Source: Carex sylvatica
Lineage: Eukaryota > Streptophyta > Magnoliopsida > Poales > Cyperaceae
Direction of reading: 5' to 3'
DNA: 64,000 nt
NCBI GenBank assembly: GCA_964058845.1
Contig: CAXKVR010000026.1
Location: 1 to 64,000 of the forward strand
The number at the start of each line of letters is the position of its first letter. The stretch's first letter is position 1. The notes under the pieces are model-generated. The model had not been told where the DNA came from. It was given only the letters and a program-made list of their open reading frames with translations, and ran no database searches. Below, in pieces: positions 23,876-34,639 of this stretch. A program made the position numbers and the translations under genes.

Positions 23876-24041
23876 AACAGCACAAAATAAAAATCTAGAG
23901 ACGGGTGCAGGCCAGATTGTTTCAAACAATACTGGAAGCCCTCAAATAATTTAGAAGTGACAATAAAGAAATATAAAGCTCGTCTTGTCACTAAAGATTT
24001 AAGAGAGTTTCTATTTGATTTTGTTTAATGAATGCAAGCAT

Positions 24042-24150
24042 TAACCGGCCCAAAGGAAGGTTAATGATTGTTAAAATTATGTATACATAGAGTATAGTGA
24101 TGATTATTATGTTTACATATAATCAATATTGTCGGCCCAAAGGAAGGCAT
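24042..24150. repeat. GGCCCAAAGGAAGG pair, second copy within the Copia element
   Basis: Two GGCCCAAAGGAAGG motifs lie about 85 bp apart with GTATAGTGATGA between them. The same arrangement occurs at 20889-21005. The two blocks are direct repeats 3.1 kb apart inside the Copia element. Confidence 0.65.
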
Positions 24151-24252
24151 ATTGATTGATATGTTATTTGAATCATTAATAATCTATTTTTGGAAGTCTC
24201 TTTAAAGACCATATTGGCATTGGTTATGCATTTTAATTTGGAGCTTTAGCAG

Positions 24253-24650
24253 ATGGATATTAAGACATCGTTTCTAAATGGTGACATTAATGAAACAATC
24301 TATATGGTACAACTAGAAAACTATGTATCAGGAGACGCAAAGTCTATTGTGTGCAAATTTAAGAAATTCATTTATGAACTAAAGAAAATATTTCAACAAT
24401 GGTATTGCAAAATCATAGTGAGATTATCTTGTTTGATTTTGAGATAAATTTATTGAATGATTTTATATACCTTAAGTTATGTGGGAGTGAGTTTATATTT
24501 CTGATTTTATATGTGGATATCATATTGCTTGTCAATATCAATATAAATATGTTGCAAGTCACTATGAACTTTCTGATAAAGAATTCAGAGATGAAAGATT
24601 TCAGTGATGCATCATTTAGCCAAGGGATTGAAATACTAATTAAGGGATAA
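24253..24650 (+). pseudogene. Copia reverse transcriptase remnant
   Basis: The frame contains MDIKTSFLNGDINETIYMVQ followed by an FxxG-less YELKK stretch. The next frame holds FLILYVDIILL where the family has its YVDD catalytic box, and then NSEMKDFSDASF. This is the TNT1-type Copia reverse transcriptase palm region. The second catalytic Asp of YVDD reads Ile, and a frameshift lies near 24440, so it is inactive. Confidence 0.8.
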
Positions 24651-24829
24651 GATTCAAAAGTATTTTAAGTTTATCCCAAGGTTCTCCTTAAGTATGACAA
24701 GCAAAACAGTAAACCAGAAAATAAATCTCAACAGCGAAATGAGACAAATCTAATCTCAACAAGTGCCCCAAGTATTATTCAGTTAATAGAACAATGCTAA
24801 AGTAAAATAAAGTAAAAGAAATAGTACAT

Positions 24830-24967
24830 AATGGTGAATTAAAAATAGAACATGAAGGAACAGACTCTATGTTAGAATATCCTCTTACTAAGGGATTGAC
24901 ACTGGCTAAGTTTGAAGAGCATGTTACTCATATAGGTGTAATCTCTATCGAGAATATTCAGTTTTAG
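24830..24967 (+). pseudogene. Copia RNase H C-terminal remnant
   Basis: The short frame IEHEGTDSMLEYPLTKGLTL..HVTHIGVISIENIQF ends at TAG 24965-24967. It matches the usual C-terminal end of Copia polyproteins (..DPLTKGL..). The 3' untranslated part and the polypurine tract follow. Confidence 0.7.
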
Positions 24968-25413
24968 TGGGAGTCTGTTATTTGTAATTTAATGTTCTAT
25001 TTTTCATTGTAATTTTGGATATGTAACTTGTCATGTAACAAGTGTTATATATATTATGAAGCTTTGACATTCTGTTTCTTGTTTATGTTTGAATATTTAG
25101 TTAATTTATGAAATTCAGTTTCAAGAATTAAGTGGGAAACCAAGTTAGAAATAGGCATGTGAAGATCACAATTGCATGTAATTTCTATGCTATACATCCA
25201 CATCATGATTCATGTCATTCAGCTGTATTAGTGATGTATTATTGAGGGTTTAGTTACGAATAAATGCGACGAATGCCGCTTTAGTTTTTTACTGGTATAG
25301 TTGATGGACCGAATTGGTTTGAGAATATATAAGAAAGACAGTAAAGAAATGTGCGCACATAAGGAATACAATGCATAATTAAAAAGTCATGACATATTGC
25401 TCAAGTGGGAGAT

Positions 25414-26253
25414 TGTTGGATTTACTGTCAACCTCGTTAGATTTAATGCCAACATTAAGCGATTATGGATTGTTTACTATCATATATGATTGTCAATTAA
25501 AGTGATCAAATAAGGAATAAATAATTAATATATTTATTATGATGTGGTCCATAAATGTGTAGAACAATTTAGGCAAAGATCAAATCATTGATGGACTGAT
25601 TTAGAAATTTGCAATTCAGAAAAGTACATTTTCAGAGGTCGAAAATCTGTCTTTATGGAGGGTTGTGCTGTCTGCACGGATATCAAAGCAGTCGCACAAA
25701 TTTTAATGCACCAGCATGGTTTTTGATGCATAGCTCACTATACATTTTTCAAATTGGCAGATAACCAAAAATGTTATTATATATAAGGATTGGTTCCCAA
25801 GGCACAAGGTAATCAAGAAAAGCACAGAAACTGAACATACATTTTTCTCTTAAGAAAAATACAGTTCTGTGTGTCTTCTTTCCTTCTTCCACTATCAAAG
25901 AATAGAGAAGAGAAATTCATTAGAAAATTTGGAGAAGATTTCTCAAGGGCCACACCTTGCTGTCTTGGAAGACTTATTCCTCGACCTGACGACAAAATGC
26001 AAGAATGACTTCTTGCCATTGAAGACTTGTCTCGTGCTCACGGAGACGGCTTGCTCTGCTATGGTTTTGGTTATTCCATGACAAACGATATAGAATCAGG
26101 TATTATGTTCCACACTTATGATTTATGTTTTGGGTCTCTTTGGCATAGGACGGTCCTTAGGTTAAGGTTGAGAACTGTTTCTCCTTCTCCGGAGTGTAAG
26201 TGTTTGACCCCAAGATGAGATATAATTGTTTGGCCTTTTATGATTTCCCTACA
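25414..26253 (+). repeat. Right LTR of the Copia element
   Basis: This 840-bp LTR begins TGTTGGATTTACTG directly after the polypurine tract and ends CCCTACA before the duplicated target TGTGG. A TATA-like TTATATATAAGG is at 25774-25785. It is the complete LTR of the pair. Confidence 0.8.
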
Positions 26254-26774
26254 TGTGGCGTATGGGAATAATGGGACAGCACAAGATGCCTTCAATGTAC
26301 TCGATGAAATGTCAAAGAGAGGGATACATTCGAATAGTGTTACCTATATTGGTATTCTTTCTGCATGAAGCCATGCAATACTAGTTGACAACGGGAGATA
26401 ATTATTGGTTTTCTATGTTAACTAATGGCATAAAACCATGTTTTCAGCACTATGCGTGCATGACAACTTTGGAAGTTGTAGACCTAATTACAAATTCACC
26501 TTTTGCAAATCAGTCCAGTGAATTATGGCGGATCATTCTTAGCTCCTGTGTCATTTTCAAAAATTTGTCTGTTGGGGTAATTGCAGCTGAAAGAGTCATT
26601 GCACTTGATCCAAGCGATTGTTCAACAGATATATTGCTTTCAAATTTCTATGCTTCGCTTAGGGAATGAAAGAAGGTTGCTGAGATGAGGGAAAGGATTA
26701 GAGAATTAATGCTTGAAAAAGAACCTGGTCTTAGCTTAATTGAAATAAATGATAGTGGTCATGTATGTATTTGA
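26254..26774 (+). pseudogene. PPR gene, 3' part after the Copia insertion
   Basis: Coding homology resumes right after the target duplication with AYGNNGTAQDAFNVLDEMSK, then a TGA (26368-26370) and a frameshift. It continues with IKPCFQHYACM, SSELWRIILSSC and DPSDCSTDILLSNFYAS, the E-domain of a PLS-class PPR protein, ending EINDSGHVCI before TGA. A TGA at 26667-26669 replaces the Trp codon kept in the duplicate at 27184. It belongs to the same gene as 18162-19673. Confidence 0.85.
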
Positions 26775-27183
26775 TCTTTTATAGTTTGAAAATCTAATTC
26801 TGCTTCTGATTTGAGCCGCTGCTATTCATAACAGCCGTATATTGTTTTGAAACTTTCATAAATGTTATCATAGATATAAACTTATTTTTTAAAATAATAT
26901 AAATAAAAAGTTCGGAAAATTCCAGGTAATTTTCCTGAAAACAAATAGCGTGTATAATGTTTTTTCGAACTCAATTATTTTTATTAGTAACGGATATTGG
27001 GTTAATTTTGAGTATAGTAACTAGGAGTATTTTTTTTTCTTATTCGGAAAGTTCCCTGAACTAGCATAACAAGAGTATTTTATTTTATTTTTTCTTTTTG
27101 GTCTTGGTATTGATCTCAACTTGTTTATTTAGGAGGTGCTGAACGGAACTCAAACATCACAGGAAAAATGAAGAGAACTCAAC

Positions 27184-27313
27184 TGATATATTGCTTTCAA
27201 ATTTCTATGCTTCATTTGGGGAATGGGAGAAGGTTGCTGAGATGAGGGAAAGGATTAGAGAATTAATGCTTGAAATAAAAGATAGTGGTCATGTTTTTAC
27301 GGCTGATGGCTGA
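27184..27313 (+). pseudogene. Second copy of the PPR 3' end
   Basis: This segment repeats 26627-26770 almost exactly (DILLSNFYASFGEWEKVAEM and on to KDSGHVFTADG-stop). It has a 27-bp deletion between two TTGAAA words. It keeps the GEWEK Trp codon that has become TGA in the first copy. It is a partial duplication of the dead gene's 3' end, about 560 bp downstream, in the same orientation. Confidence 0.85.
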
Positions 27314-29097
27314 TTGAACTTTTGCATGTACAGAAGTGTAAAAGTGGACTGGTAAGAATTCAGAAAAAAAAAAAAATGTGGGATCAGGGGAGTTTATTGA
27401 TCTGCACAGTTGAGTAGTGCATAGTCCTTGATGAGATTGGACTATGTTTCTTTCTTTTATTTTCTTTTTGATAGGTTGAGGTGCATATGTATATGTTAGA
27501 CTAGTTTTGATTCTCCAGGGTATAATCAACAAATTGATAACATCAGTAATTCTTTCCTGAATTCACATTAATAAAAGGAACTTTTGTTTTCCTTTCATTC
27601 ATACTAAAAATAATAATGGTTATGGTCCCATGACTAATAGCACAGAGCTGTGGCCGTCGTTAATAAAAAAGATAAATTAAGAAGATAAACAACCGTTAAA
27701 GTTGGACTTCTTGGAGAGAAAGGAATTAAAGGTTGAGCTTAAAAAGATTACAGAATAAAAGGTTTAGATGAAAGAATAGAAAATCTTTTACTTGGAAGCA
27801 AGGATTAAGGATTAGAAAATCTCCGATCAACTTTCTTTCGTGTACTAATGCCAAATTTTTGCAAGGTTTGTAACTCATTTCCATGTATTATTTCTTCTGA
27901 ACCTGCTTTTTATTTTTCTCTATGAAGTATTAGTCTTCATTGGCAAATTGTGGTCAACACGTACATTCAAGCTGGTACCAGTGGATCAGCTTGTATTCTC
28001 TTATTCTTCAAGTTGGTTTCTGGCACCAGTAATTAAATGCATCAGTGGCATTGATAGCATAAATTGCAGAACTGATTGACAGTGTATTTTTTTCATCATT
28101 GTTTGTATAATGGTCCCAATATTCTGGCAGTTTTATCACTACTGGTATCAAAAATATTTCTCAGATCATGTACCAACATTCTCAGAATTAATGGTGTCCA
28201 AACAAAACAAAATTATATTCTCCGTTTTATCTGATGTCCCACTTGGAATAAGCTGAAGGGGTTGATACATTTCGAAAGGTGGATCTGCAATTAATTTATT
28301 TCTCTCATAAAAAATTAATTGGGAAGTCATAACAGATCTGTATTTTTCTATTTCTGATTGAAACCTCTGCTCTACATCATACATTATTTTGTTTTAAATT
28401 GTGTGTTTGGGCTAATAAAGAGTTAAGGTTCATCATTTTATACTTGCCACATTCTTGACATTCATATAGATCTAAGTTTAGCATGATTTCTTAGTTGTTA
28501 TTTCTTAATCTCAGCGTTAGAAGGAGAGAACAATGTGTAAATAATAGGATATTTTCAATTTGAATAAGTGTAGATCCAGTTCGTTCGTTTTAGATTGGAT
28601 AGACAAGATCCTGAGTTGTAGTTTATAAGGTAAGAAAAGTAGATCCGCTAAAAATATTGACAACACAGTTTTGACTTTATGTAGTGGGCAAGTCAAATCC
28701 ATCTTTATTTTGACTGTATTGTCCGTGCACAATTTTTCATTTTTTTACTGCTTGACGTAATATCAAATTAATTCAAAATATTATAAGTGTGACGTGTAAA
28801 CTCACCGATGTAGATTAGTTCAACATTTCAAATTTGTTGTTTGAAATCAATTCGTTAGCTTTTGAAGTTAAGTTCATCGGAAGACTTAGTGAACTTAAGA
28901 ACATATGTTCTATGCTTGATTATTTATATATATATAGAAAAAAAATGGAAATCAAAGGGGAAAACAGCAACTATTAATCAGTGATCGCCTCATTAACTGT
29001 ATTATTTAAACACATACGAACAACAGAAACTAATGCCAACCAAAATCTAAAACAAAGGTTCCCTAAACCCAAAACCCTAAACATTTCCATGATTTGC
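27314..29097. other. Spacer, no gene recognised
   Basis: It is AT-rich. The minus-strand frame 28166-28384 has normal-looking composition but no recognisable motif, so I do not call it a gene. Confidence 0.45.
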
Positions 29098-29570
29098 TTA
29101 AGAACAAGAAACTTGCGCGCTGATGAGCTTGAACAGGAACAAGATACCCGATGCATACTTGAACGTTACACCATCGGATGGCAAAGGCAACTTGTCGTTC
29201 ACGAAGCCGTCCTTATCGAGAATAGGTTGACCGGCTCTGATGTTTGGAAACCGTTGATGTTGAACTGGACATTGCTCTGTTGGCAAGGACACAATTTTTT
29301 TTATCCTGACCTCATATTCGAGCTTGCCGCCGACCATATTCCCGATTGGCTTCTGTGTTACCGCAATATTTGACAGAGTGCATTGTGCATGACCTGTAAA
29401 AGAAAAGCAATGTACATCAAATTACCATATCAAATTCTTCATAATCATACACAAGAATATTTTATATCTCATGTCATTTTCTCTTATAGGTAGCAAATAA
29501 ATTAAACCTGGGTAAATGAAACATGCGAAGACAGTCAAGATAGCTAGGAACTTGATTTTATATCTTCCAT
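29098..29570 (-). pseudogene. TPD1-like secreted protein gene, degenerate
   Basis: The second exon (29393-29098) follows a clear acceptor (TTTACAG) and encodes GHAQCTLSNIAVTQKPIG..KLEYEVRIKK..FVNDKLPLPS..VTFKYA..ISAQVSCS. This is the layout of small cysteine-rich plant proteins of the TPD1-like family (often annotated as beta-1,3-N-acetylglucosaminyltransferase family). Tapetum determinant 1 is a secreted ligand in anther development. The first exon (about 29508-29570) gives a fitting hydrophobic signal (KFLAILTVFACFIYPG), but the only ATG nearby (29568-29570) is in another frame. Several conserved Cys positions, such as CLVN, here read FVN, are gone. It is probably a pseudogene. An unseen upstream start exon could rescue it. 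Confidence 0.6.
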
Positions 29571-30355
29571 GCCTTCGTTCTTTCTCTGTTTTAGTACTCT
29601 TCAGCTAAAGAATGGGTTCAAAAGTAATATATTCGCTAATTTGTACAGTAGTACACTTGAGCTTAGCCCCAAAAGGGAGGATGTGTCATCACAGTAGCAC
29701 ACTGGTCTATCCTGCCAGTTCCCACTAGCCAAGTCAAACTGCTCAGTAGCGGCCGAAATTTTTATTTTTACCATCTTAAAAAATAAATAAACCAAATAAC
29801 TATAATTTCTTTTTCCGAAATCACATGTTGGCAGAATTTTTGAGACTATGATGAACCGATATATGGTCCACAGTTTCAAACTGCTGATCAAATTTAGGTG
29901 TCCGCAACTTGAAACTGTGGACAGGATAAAAATCAAATTAAAAATAGACTAGTTATTTGATTTATTTTTATTTTTAAGATCATAAAAATAAAAATTTCGG
30001 CAGTAGGGTGTGTGTGTGTGTGTTTTGCTGCTCAGTAATGGTGTTAATTCACATTCCAAATAGAGTTAATTGGCAAAAAGAAAAATATCGCAAATAGAGT
30101 GAATAATATATATAGTAAAAGGATCTCTATGATTGGTTTTGGCTTTCCTGTACAGTAGAAATGGCCGACTAATAGGTCGGTGAAAATTGGGTTCGCATCA
30201 ATTTTAGTCTTTGGTCACTTGAAGTCAGATCAGGTGGGGTGGGTCTGCTAGATTTTGTACAAATTTTATGATCAGGTAGGTCTGTAGATATTTATCAAAT
30301 CTTGTGTTGGTCAAATTTCAGGATTTTGTTTTATCTTTAGTGTGTAATTATAGAA
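29571..30355. other. Spacer with a GT microsatellite
   Basis: A GTGTGTGTGTGTGTGTG run lies near 30008-30024. Around it, 29757-29775 and 29983-30001 are inverted copies of GCCGAAATTTTTATTTTTA, which suggests a small inverted-repeat element. No gene is visible. Confidence 0.45.
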
Positions 30356-30762
30356 GTAGGAGTGTTCCAACAATTTGGTTATTTTGATTTTAACTGAACT
30401 AAATTTGTTTTCACGGATAGAACGGTTCACTAATTCGATTTGTTTAGTTCAGTTCAGTTTAAATTTTGTGGTAGTTCGGTTTACGGTTCAAAATGTTAAT
30501 AAATATAATATTGGTGTTAAAACATTATGCGCATCGATACATAAATTATCAAATTAGTATGATGATATTGTTGTTGTTGTTATTGTTATGAATTGAATTC
30601 TTTATACTAGTATGGCGCAACCAAATTAATCAAATTGAGTTTCAGTTAATCTGGTTCGGTTTCTAATTCAATTGATTGGGTTATATGGTCGATTTGGTTT
30701 ACATTTATGCAAACCGAATATTGAACAAATTTTAGAATTTTGTGTTTAATTCACATCCTTAG
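30356..30762. mobile_element. Degenerate hAT-type element
   Basis: The ends TAGGAGTGTTCCAA and TTCACATCCTTA are partly complementary. The interior repeats GGTTCGGTTT and AACCGAAT-like words as in the intact element at 31444. No 8-bp duplication survives. Confidence 0.4.
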
Positions 30763-30792
30763 CGCTAAATAGTCTAAATTAGTAGTTAGAAT

Positions 30793-31295
30793 TAGGGCTG
30801 TAAATGAGCTGAATTTGAGCAAGTTATCCTCAACTCGAACTCACCTTATTTAATAAACAAGCGAGTCAACTCGAGTTGGGATGGTAATAACGAGCTATAG
30901 AGCGAACTCGAACTCAGCTCGTTATTAACTCGAGTTGACTCGTAACTCGTTTATAACTCATTTAACCAGTCAAGTTCTTAGATATTGTTATACACTAATA
31001 TATGTTTATGTATATGCAAATAATTAAAATGGCTTAGTAATAGTTTATCTAAATACAAACAATCTAACACAGAGATAATAGGTCAACTCAAAGCAAACAA
31101 CAACTTAGAATCTAATAATTGTTCATACAATTTAGTACATAAGTTGAGTTATAAATGAGCGAGTTATGTAACTCGAGTTACAAATGAGCGAGTTAAAGTG
31201 AGTCATTAACGAGCGAGTTATGAGCGAATTAAAGCGAGCTATTAACGAACGAGTTATGAACAAATTGCGAGTTCTAATAATTTTGTACAGCCCTA
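30793..31295. mobile_element. hAT-type non-autonomous element, TSD GTTAGAAT
   Basis: The terminal repeats TAGGGCTGTA and TACAGCCCTA are perfect, and the perfect 8-bp duplication GTTAGAAT lies at 30785-30792 and 31296-31303. The arms are rich in repeated CGAGTTA and TAACTCG words, so the 503-bp element can fold on itself. There is no coding capacity. Confidence 0.92.
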
Positions 31296-31443
31296 GTTAG
31301 AATGCACAATGGATCTCCAAAACACCCCCCAAGTTTTAAGTTGCAATGAATAAATTTGGATGTTAATTATTGTGTGGTTCAGTAACTTCAGTTGGAGTTG
31401 CTCAGGCCTCAAGGTTGATGTCAGAATTTGATTGTATGTTAGC

Positions 31444-31953
31444 CAGGGGTGTTCATTAATTCGGTTCGGTTGAAACTGAACTGAATTTGATAAACCAAGG
31501 TTATAATTCAGTTTTAAAAATAGAATCGAACCGAACCGAATTAGCATTGCAACCGAATCGAACCGAAGTTTTATTTCGGTTTGTTCGGTTCAAACTAAAA
31601 TATATTAAAAAAATTTATTTAAAACAATTGATTTATAATAAATTGAAGTATATTAAGAAATAAATCAGAGTATTAAGAAATAAATTAAGATATTTAAAAA
31701 TAAATCAAGTATTTAAAGAAATTGATTAAGAAATAAACCGAGGTGGTTCGGATCAAATTCATATTATATGAAAGTTCGGTCAGTTCAGTTATTTCGGTTT
31801 TGAAATTTTTCAAACTGAACCGAACCGAAGTTATAATTCGGTTTTGAAAAGCCAACCGAACCGATCTAATAAACTAAAATAACCGATCCATTTAAATTGA
31901 ACTAATTCAGTTTGATCCAAAACCGATTAAACCGAACCGTTTGAACACCCCTA
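31444..31953. mobile_element. hAT-type non-autonomous element, TSD ATGTTAGC
   Basis: The terminal repeats CAGGGGTGTTCA and TGAACACCCCTA differ only at the outermost base. The perfect 8-bp duplication ATGTTAGC flanks it (31436-31443 and 31954-31961). The subterminal regions repeat TTCGGTTCGGTT and AACCGAACCGAA. There is no coding capacity. Confidence 0.92.
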
Positions 31954-32343
31954 ATGTTAGCTATTGTAGGGTCATCTAAGAGCTACTCGGAATGGATTTA
32001 ATTCGAATCAGGTTAGATTCGAGTTCAACCATCCGGGGTCAGTGGACTTGTTTATATAAAAAATTAATTGAGATAGAAACTTTTTAAATTTTATTTTTTA
32101 ATATTTGTATAAAATTCTATTCAAATTTCAAACCCACAATATTTTATGCGGATAATATTATTCATTGTCATTAAATTAAAAATTAATTCTTTAAAAGTGT
32201 TAACTGATATATGATACATATCAAATACAAATATTTTTGTATATTCATATCTGTTAATAATTTTTTTATCAATACTTATCTTATCTAAACGAAATCTTAT
32301 CAATACTCTTCTTATCTAAACGGAATAGAAGAATGCCGGTGAC

Positions 32344-33128
32344 TAGGGGTGGCAACGAGCTGTTAAAGAGCGAGCGAGACCACACTCGTACTCGGCTTGT
32401 TGGTGTATCAAGCTGAGCGAGCGAATTTGAATTTTAGATTCCGAGCTAAAACTATTGCTCAAGACCGACTCGTGGCTTGTCCGAGCGAGCCGAGCTAGCT
32501 CGTTACTAGCTTGGCAGATTTATAAATTTGTATATTTTCTTTCCTGCTATATCTTAAATTTTCATAACACATCTTATCAATTATGACTAAAACAAAATAA
32601 TATTTATATGACTAATTACTAAGCAATACTCTTAATTCAATTAAAGCAAATCAGCTACTATAAATTAAGTTTACAGCTAAATTTATAGATACAAATATAT
32701 CAAAATCCTAAATTCATACAAACATATTCACATAATAAATTCATACATACGAAATCAAACAAATTCATACAAATTAACTTAATTGCTTATAATTAATTCA
32801 CAGATATTTCATACAAAATTACCAATCAACTTAAACACAGTACAAAGTGCAATTGCCATAACACTGGCTATAACATTCATAAACCATAATATCCCCAATC
32901 TAAAGTTAACGGATCCGATTAAACTACTAACTATGTATATTAAAAAGCTCGTTAACGACCGAGCTGGCTCGTGTCGAGCCAGGCCAAACTCAAACTCGTT
33001 AATTTTGGCTCGAGTATGTAGCGAGCGAGCTAATTTTAACTCGATCCACTAACGAACGAGCTGTTATCGATCAAGTCACGAGCGAATACCATGCGGGCCA
33101 CGAGCCACGAGCTTTTTTGCCAGTCCTA
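32344..33128. mobile_element. hAT-type non-autonomous element, TSD CCGGTGAC/CCGTTGAC
   Basis: The terminal repeats TAGGGGTGGCAA and TTGCCAGTCCTA are imperfect. The flanking 8-mers CCGGTGAC (32336-32343) and CCGTTGAC (33129-33136) differ at one base. The arms repeat GAGCGAGC and CGAGCTGGCTCG-like words. Its divergence suggests it is older than its two neighbours. Confidence 0.85.
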
Positions 33129-33178
33129 CCGTTGACATTCATAATTCTTCACGAAAATTTGCTAACTATTTACAATAA

Positions 33179-33587
33179 GAGGAGGGTTCAAATGCCTCCA
33201 TTTTTAAAAATTTAAATAACTCAAAATTTAAATTATAAATGTCAAAATAAAATCGTTAGATGTGATCTATGCTATTTTCTCTATATGCTCATAAAATATT
33301 ATCACATTTCAATTTTATTTTCATATTAATTAATAAGTTGAAAAATTAATGTCTATAAATTATTCACATTAGTACGTTTTTTTACAATCTCTTGATGACA
33401 ATCAAAATAAAGTTGAAATGTCATAATATTTTACATGTGCATAGATAAAATGATGTAGATCATATCCAACGATTTTACTTTGACTTTTAAGTTTTAAATT
33501 TTTAATTATTATAATTTTTAAAAATAAAGATATGATAGAGGTACAAAAAATAAAGGCATTTGAACTCTCCTCTGAGGAGGCACAAAA
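33179..33587. mobile_element. Mutator-type MITE (GAGGAGGGTTCAAATGCC family)
   Basis: The end GAGGAGGGTTCAAATGCC pairs with GGCATTTGAACTCTCCTC over nearly all positions, and the arms stay complementary for about 180 bp. The internal words (AAAATCGTTAGATGTGATCT) recur in the copies at 3828 and 39311. No target duplication remains at this copy. Confidence 0.7.
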
Positions 33588-34018
33588 CGACACAAGTTTT
33601 TAGGATTTGATTTGTTTCCTGTAGTGTCGGCAGAGACACAGCTTTAAAGAAGGGACAGAGCCGTGGTACGGTACACAAAAGCTAGCTAAAAAGAGTTAGT
33701 TTAACATTAAAAACGAACGAACTACCGAATTTAAACATACAAACCAGACTTTTTGGCTCCTGATTAATGCGCGTTTGTTTGAATAAGGCAAGTCAAAGAA
33801 AATAATGCATTCCCAGTTCCCCACCATTCATGGCTGTCTGGAAATACATCGAATATGATCCATTCATGTTCGAATAGTATTTAGATATTTATCATTTCGG
33901 ATATGATCCATTCATGTTCGAATTTTAAATCATTATTTATGTATGATTTTTTAAAATCAGATATTTATTTCAGAGACTCATATGTTACATTTTATTTGAA
34001 CTTCGAAGTACACTATGA
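33588..34018. other. Spacer, no gene seen
   Basis: The phrase ATATGATCCATTCATGTTCG is directly repeated (33853 and 33902). Nothing else stands out. Confidence 0.45.
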
Positions 34019-34319
34019 CAAGGGCGGATCTATACATATGGCAAGAGTGTTAAGTTACTCCAATAATTTTCAAAATATTAATTATGTATATAAAATTTAA
34101 TTAAATTTATATTATTTAAGTTTTTATATAATTTAGCTCCCCTCACAAAATAACAAGTGTATACTTGTAGTCTAGTGGTAAGAGTTATATTTGACTTTAC
34201 ATTTGTAAGATTATGAGTTCAAATTCCACTGGCTACATTATTTTTGTTTTTTTCACATATTATGCATTTTATACATTAGCTCCCCTCCTCCTCTCTCAAT
34301 TTTTTTAGTTCCGTCCCTG
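34019..34319. mobile_element. TIR element carrying tRNA-like A and B boxes
   Basis: The ends CAAGGGCGGATCTA and TAGTTCCGTCCCTG are inverted repeats (11 of 14). Inside are an A-box-like TAGTCTAGTGGT (34168-34179) and a B-box-like GAGTTCAAATTCC (34215-34227), the internal promoter of tRNA genes. A sister copy at 43972 shares both features. The flanks ACTATGA and ACTACGA suggest an imperfect 7-8 bp duplication, as in hAT elements. Confidence 0.65.
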
Positions 34320-34639
34320 ACTACGAAGTTTTGTTACAATTTCAATTAGTTTGAAATATAATTGCTCTGCTATATCTAGTCAAACTTCAACTTTTAGTAA
34401 GATTTACAAGTTTTGATATATTTTGACTAATGATATAATGATAACTAATAATAACTTTTTGTTAGTTAATATAATTTTTTAACTAATACATCTATTATGA
34501 AAGTACTATGTAGTTAATTTTATAAAAATAATGTCATAATTGTATTTTTAATATCCGCACTATATTTGTATTCATATTCATATTCCTGTAATATTCGATC
34601 TCTATCTGTATTAATTTAAGAGGGTTCTACTATGATATT

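Larger units (their letters stand above)
19674..26253 (+). mobile_element. Degenerate Copia LTR retrotransposon inserted in the PPR gene
   Basis: LTRs start TGTTGGATTTA(T/C)TG at 19674 and 25414. The flanking five bases are TGGGG (19669-19673) and TGTGG (26254-26258), a target duplication with one change. Removing the element rejoins the PPR reading frame as NLMIG-AYGNNGTAQDAF. A polypurine tract (AAGTGGGAGA) sits just before the right LTR. The interior keeps scraps of gag, reverse transcriptase and the RNase H end, all with stops and with protease and integrase mostly deleted. It is therefore non-functional. It contains a 1983-bp Gypsy-type solo LTR. Confidence 0.88.

Noticed and set aside
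24253..24650. Calling the Copia reverse transcriptase frame an active gene
   Set aside because: The YVDD box is mutated, the frame is broken, most of pol is missing and a solo LTR interrupts the element.
34168..34227. Possible tRNA gene (A-box and B-box present)
   Set aside because: No acceptor stem or complete cloverleaf can be drawn, and the boxes lie inside a repeated TIR element with a sister copy at 43972.
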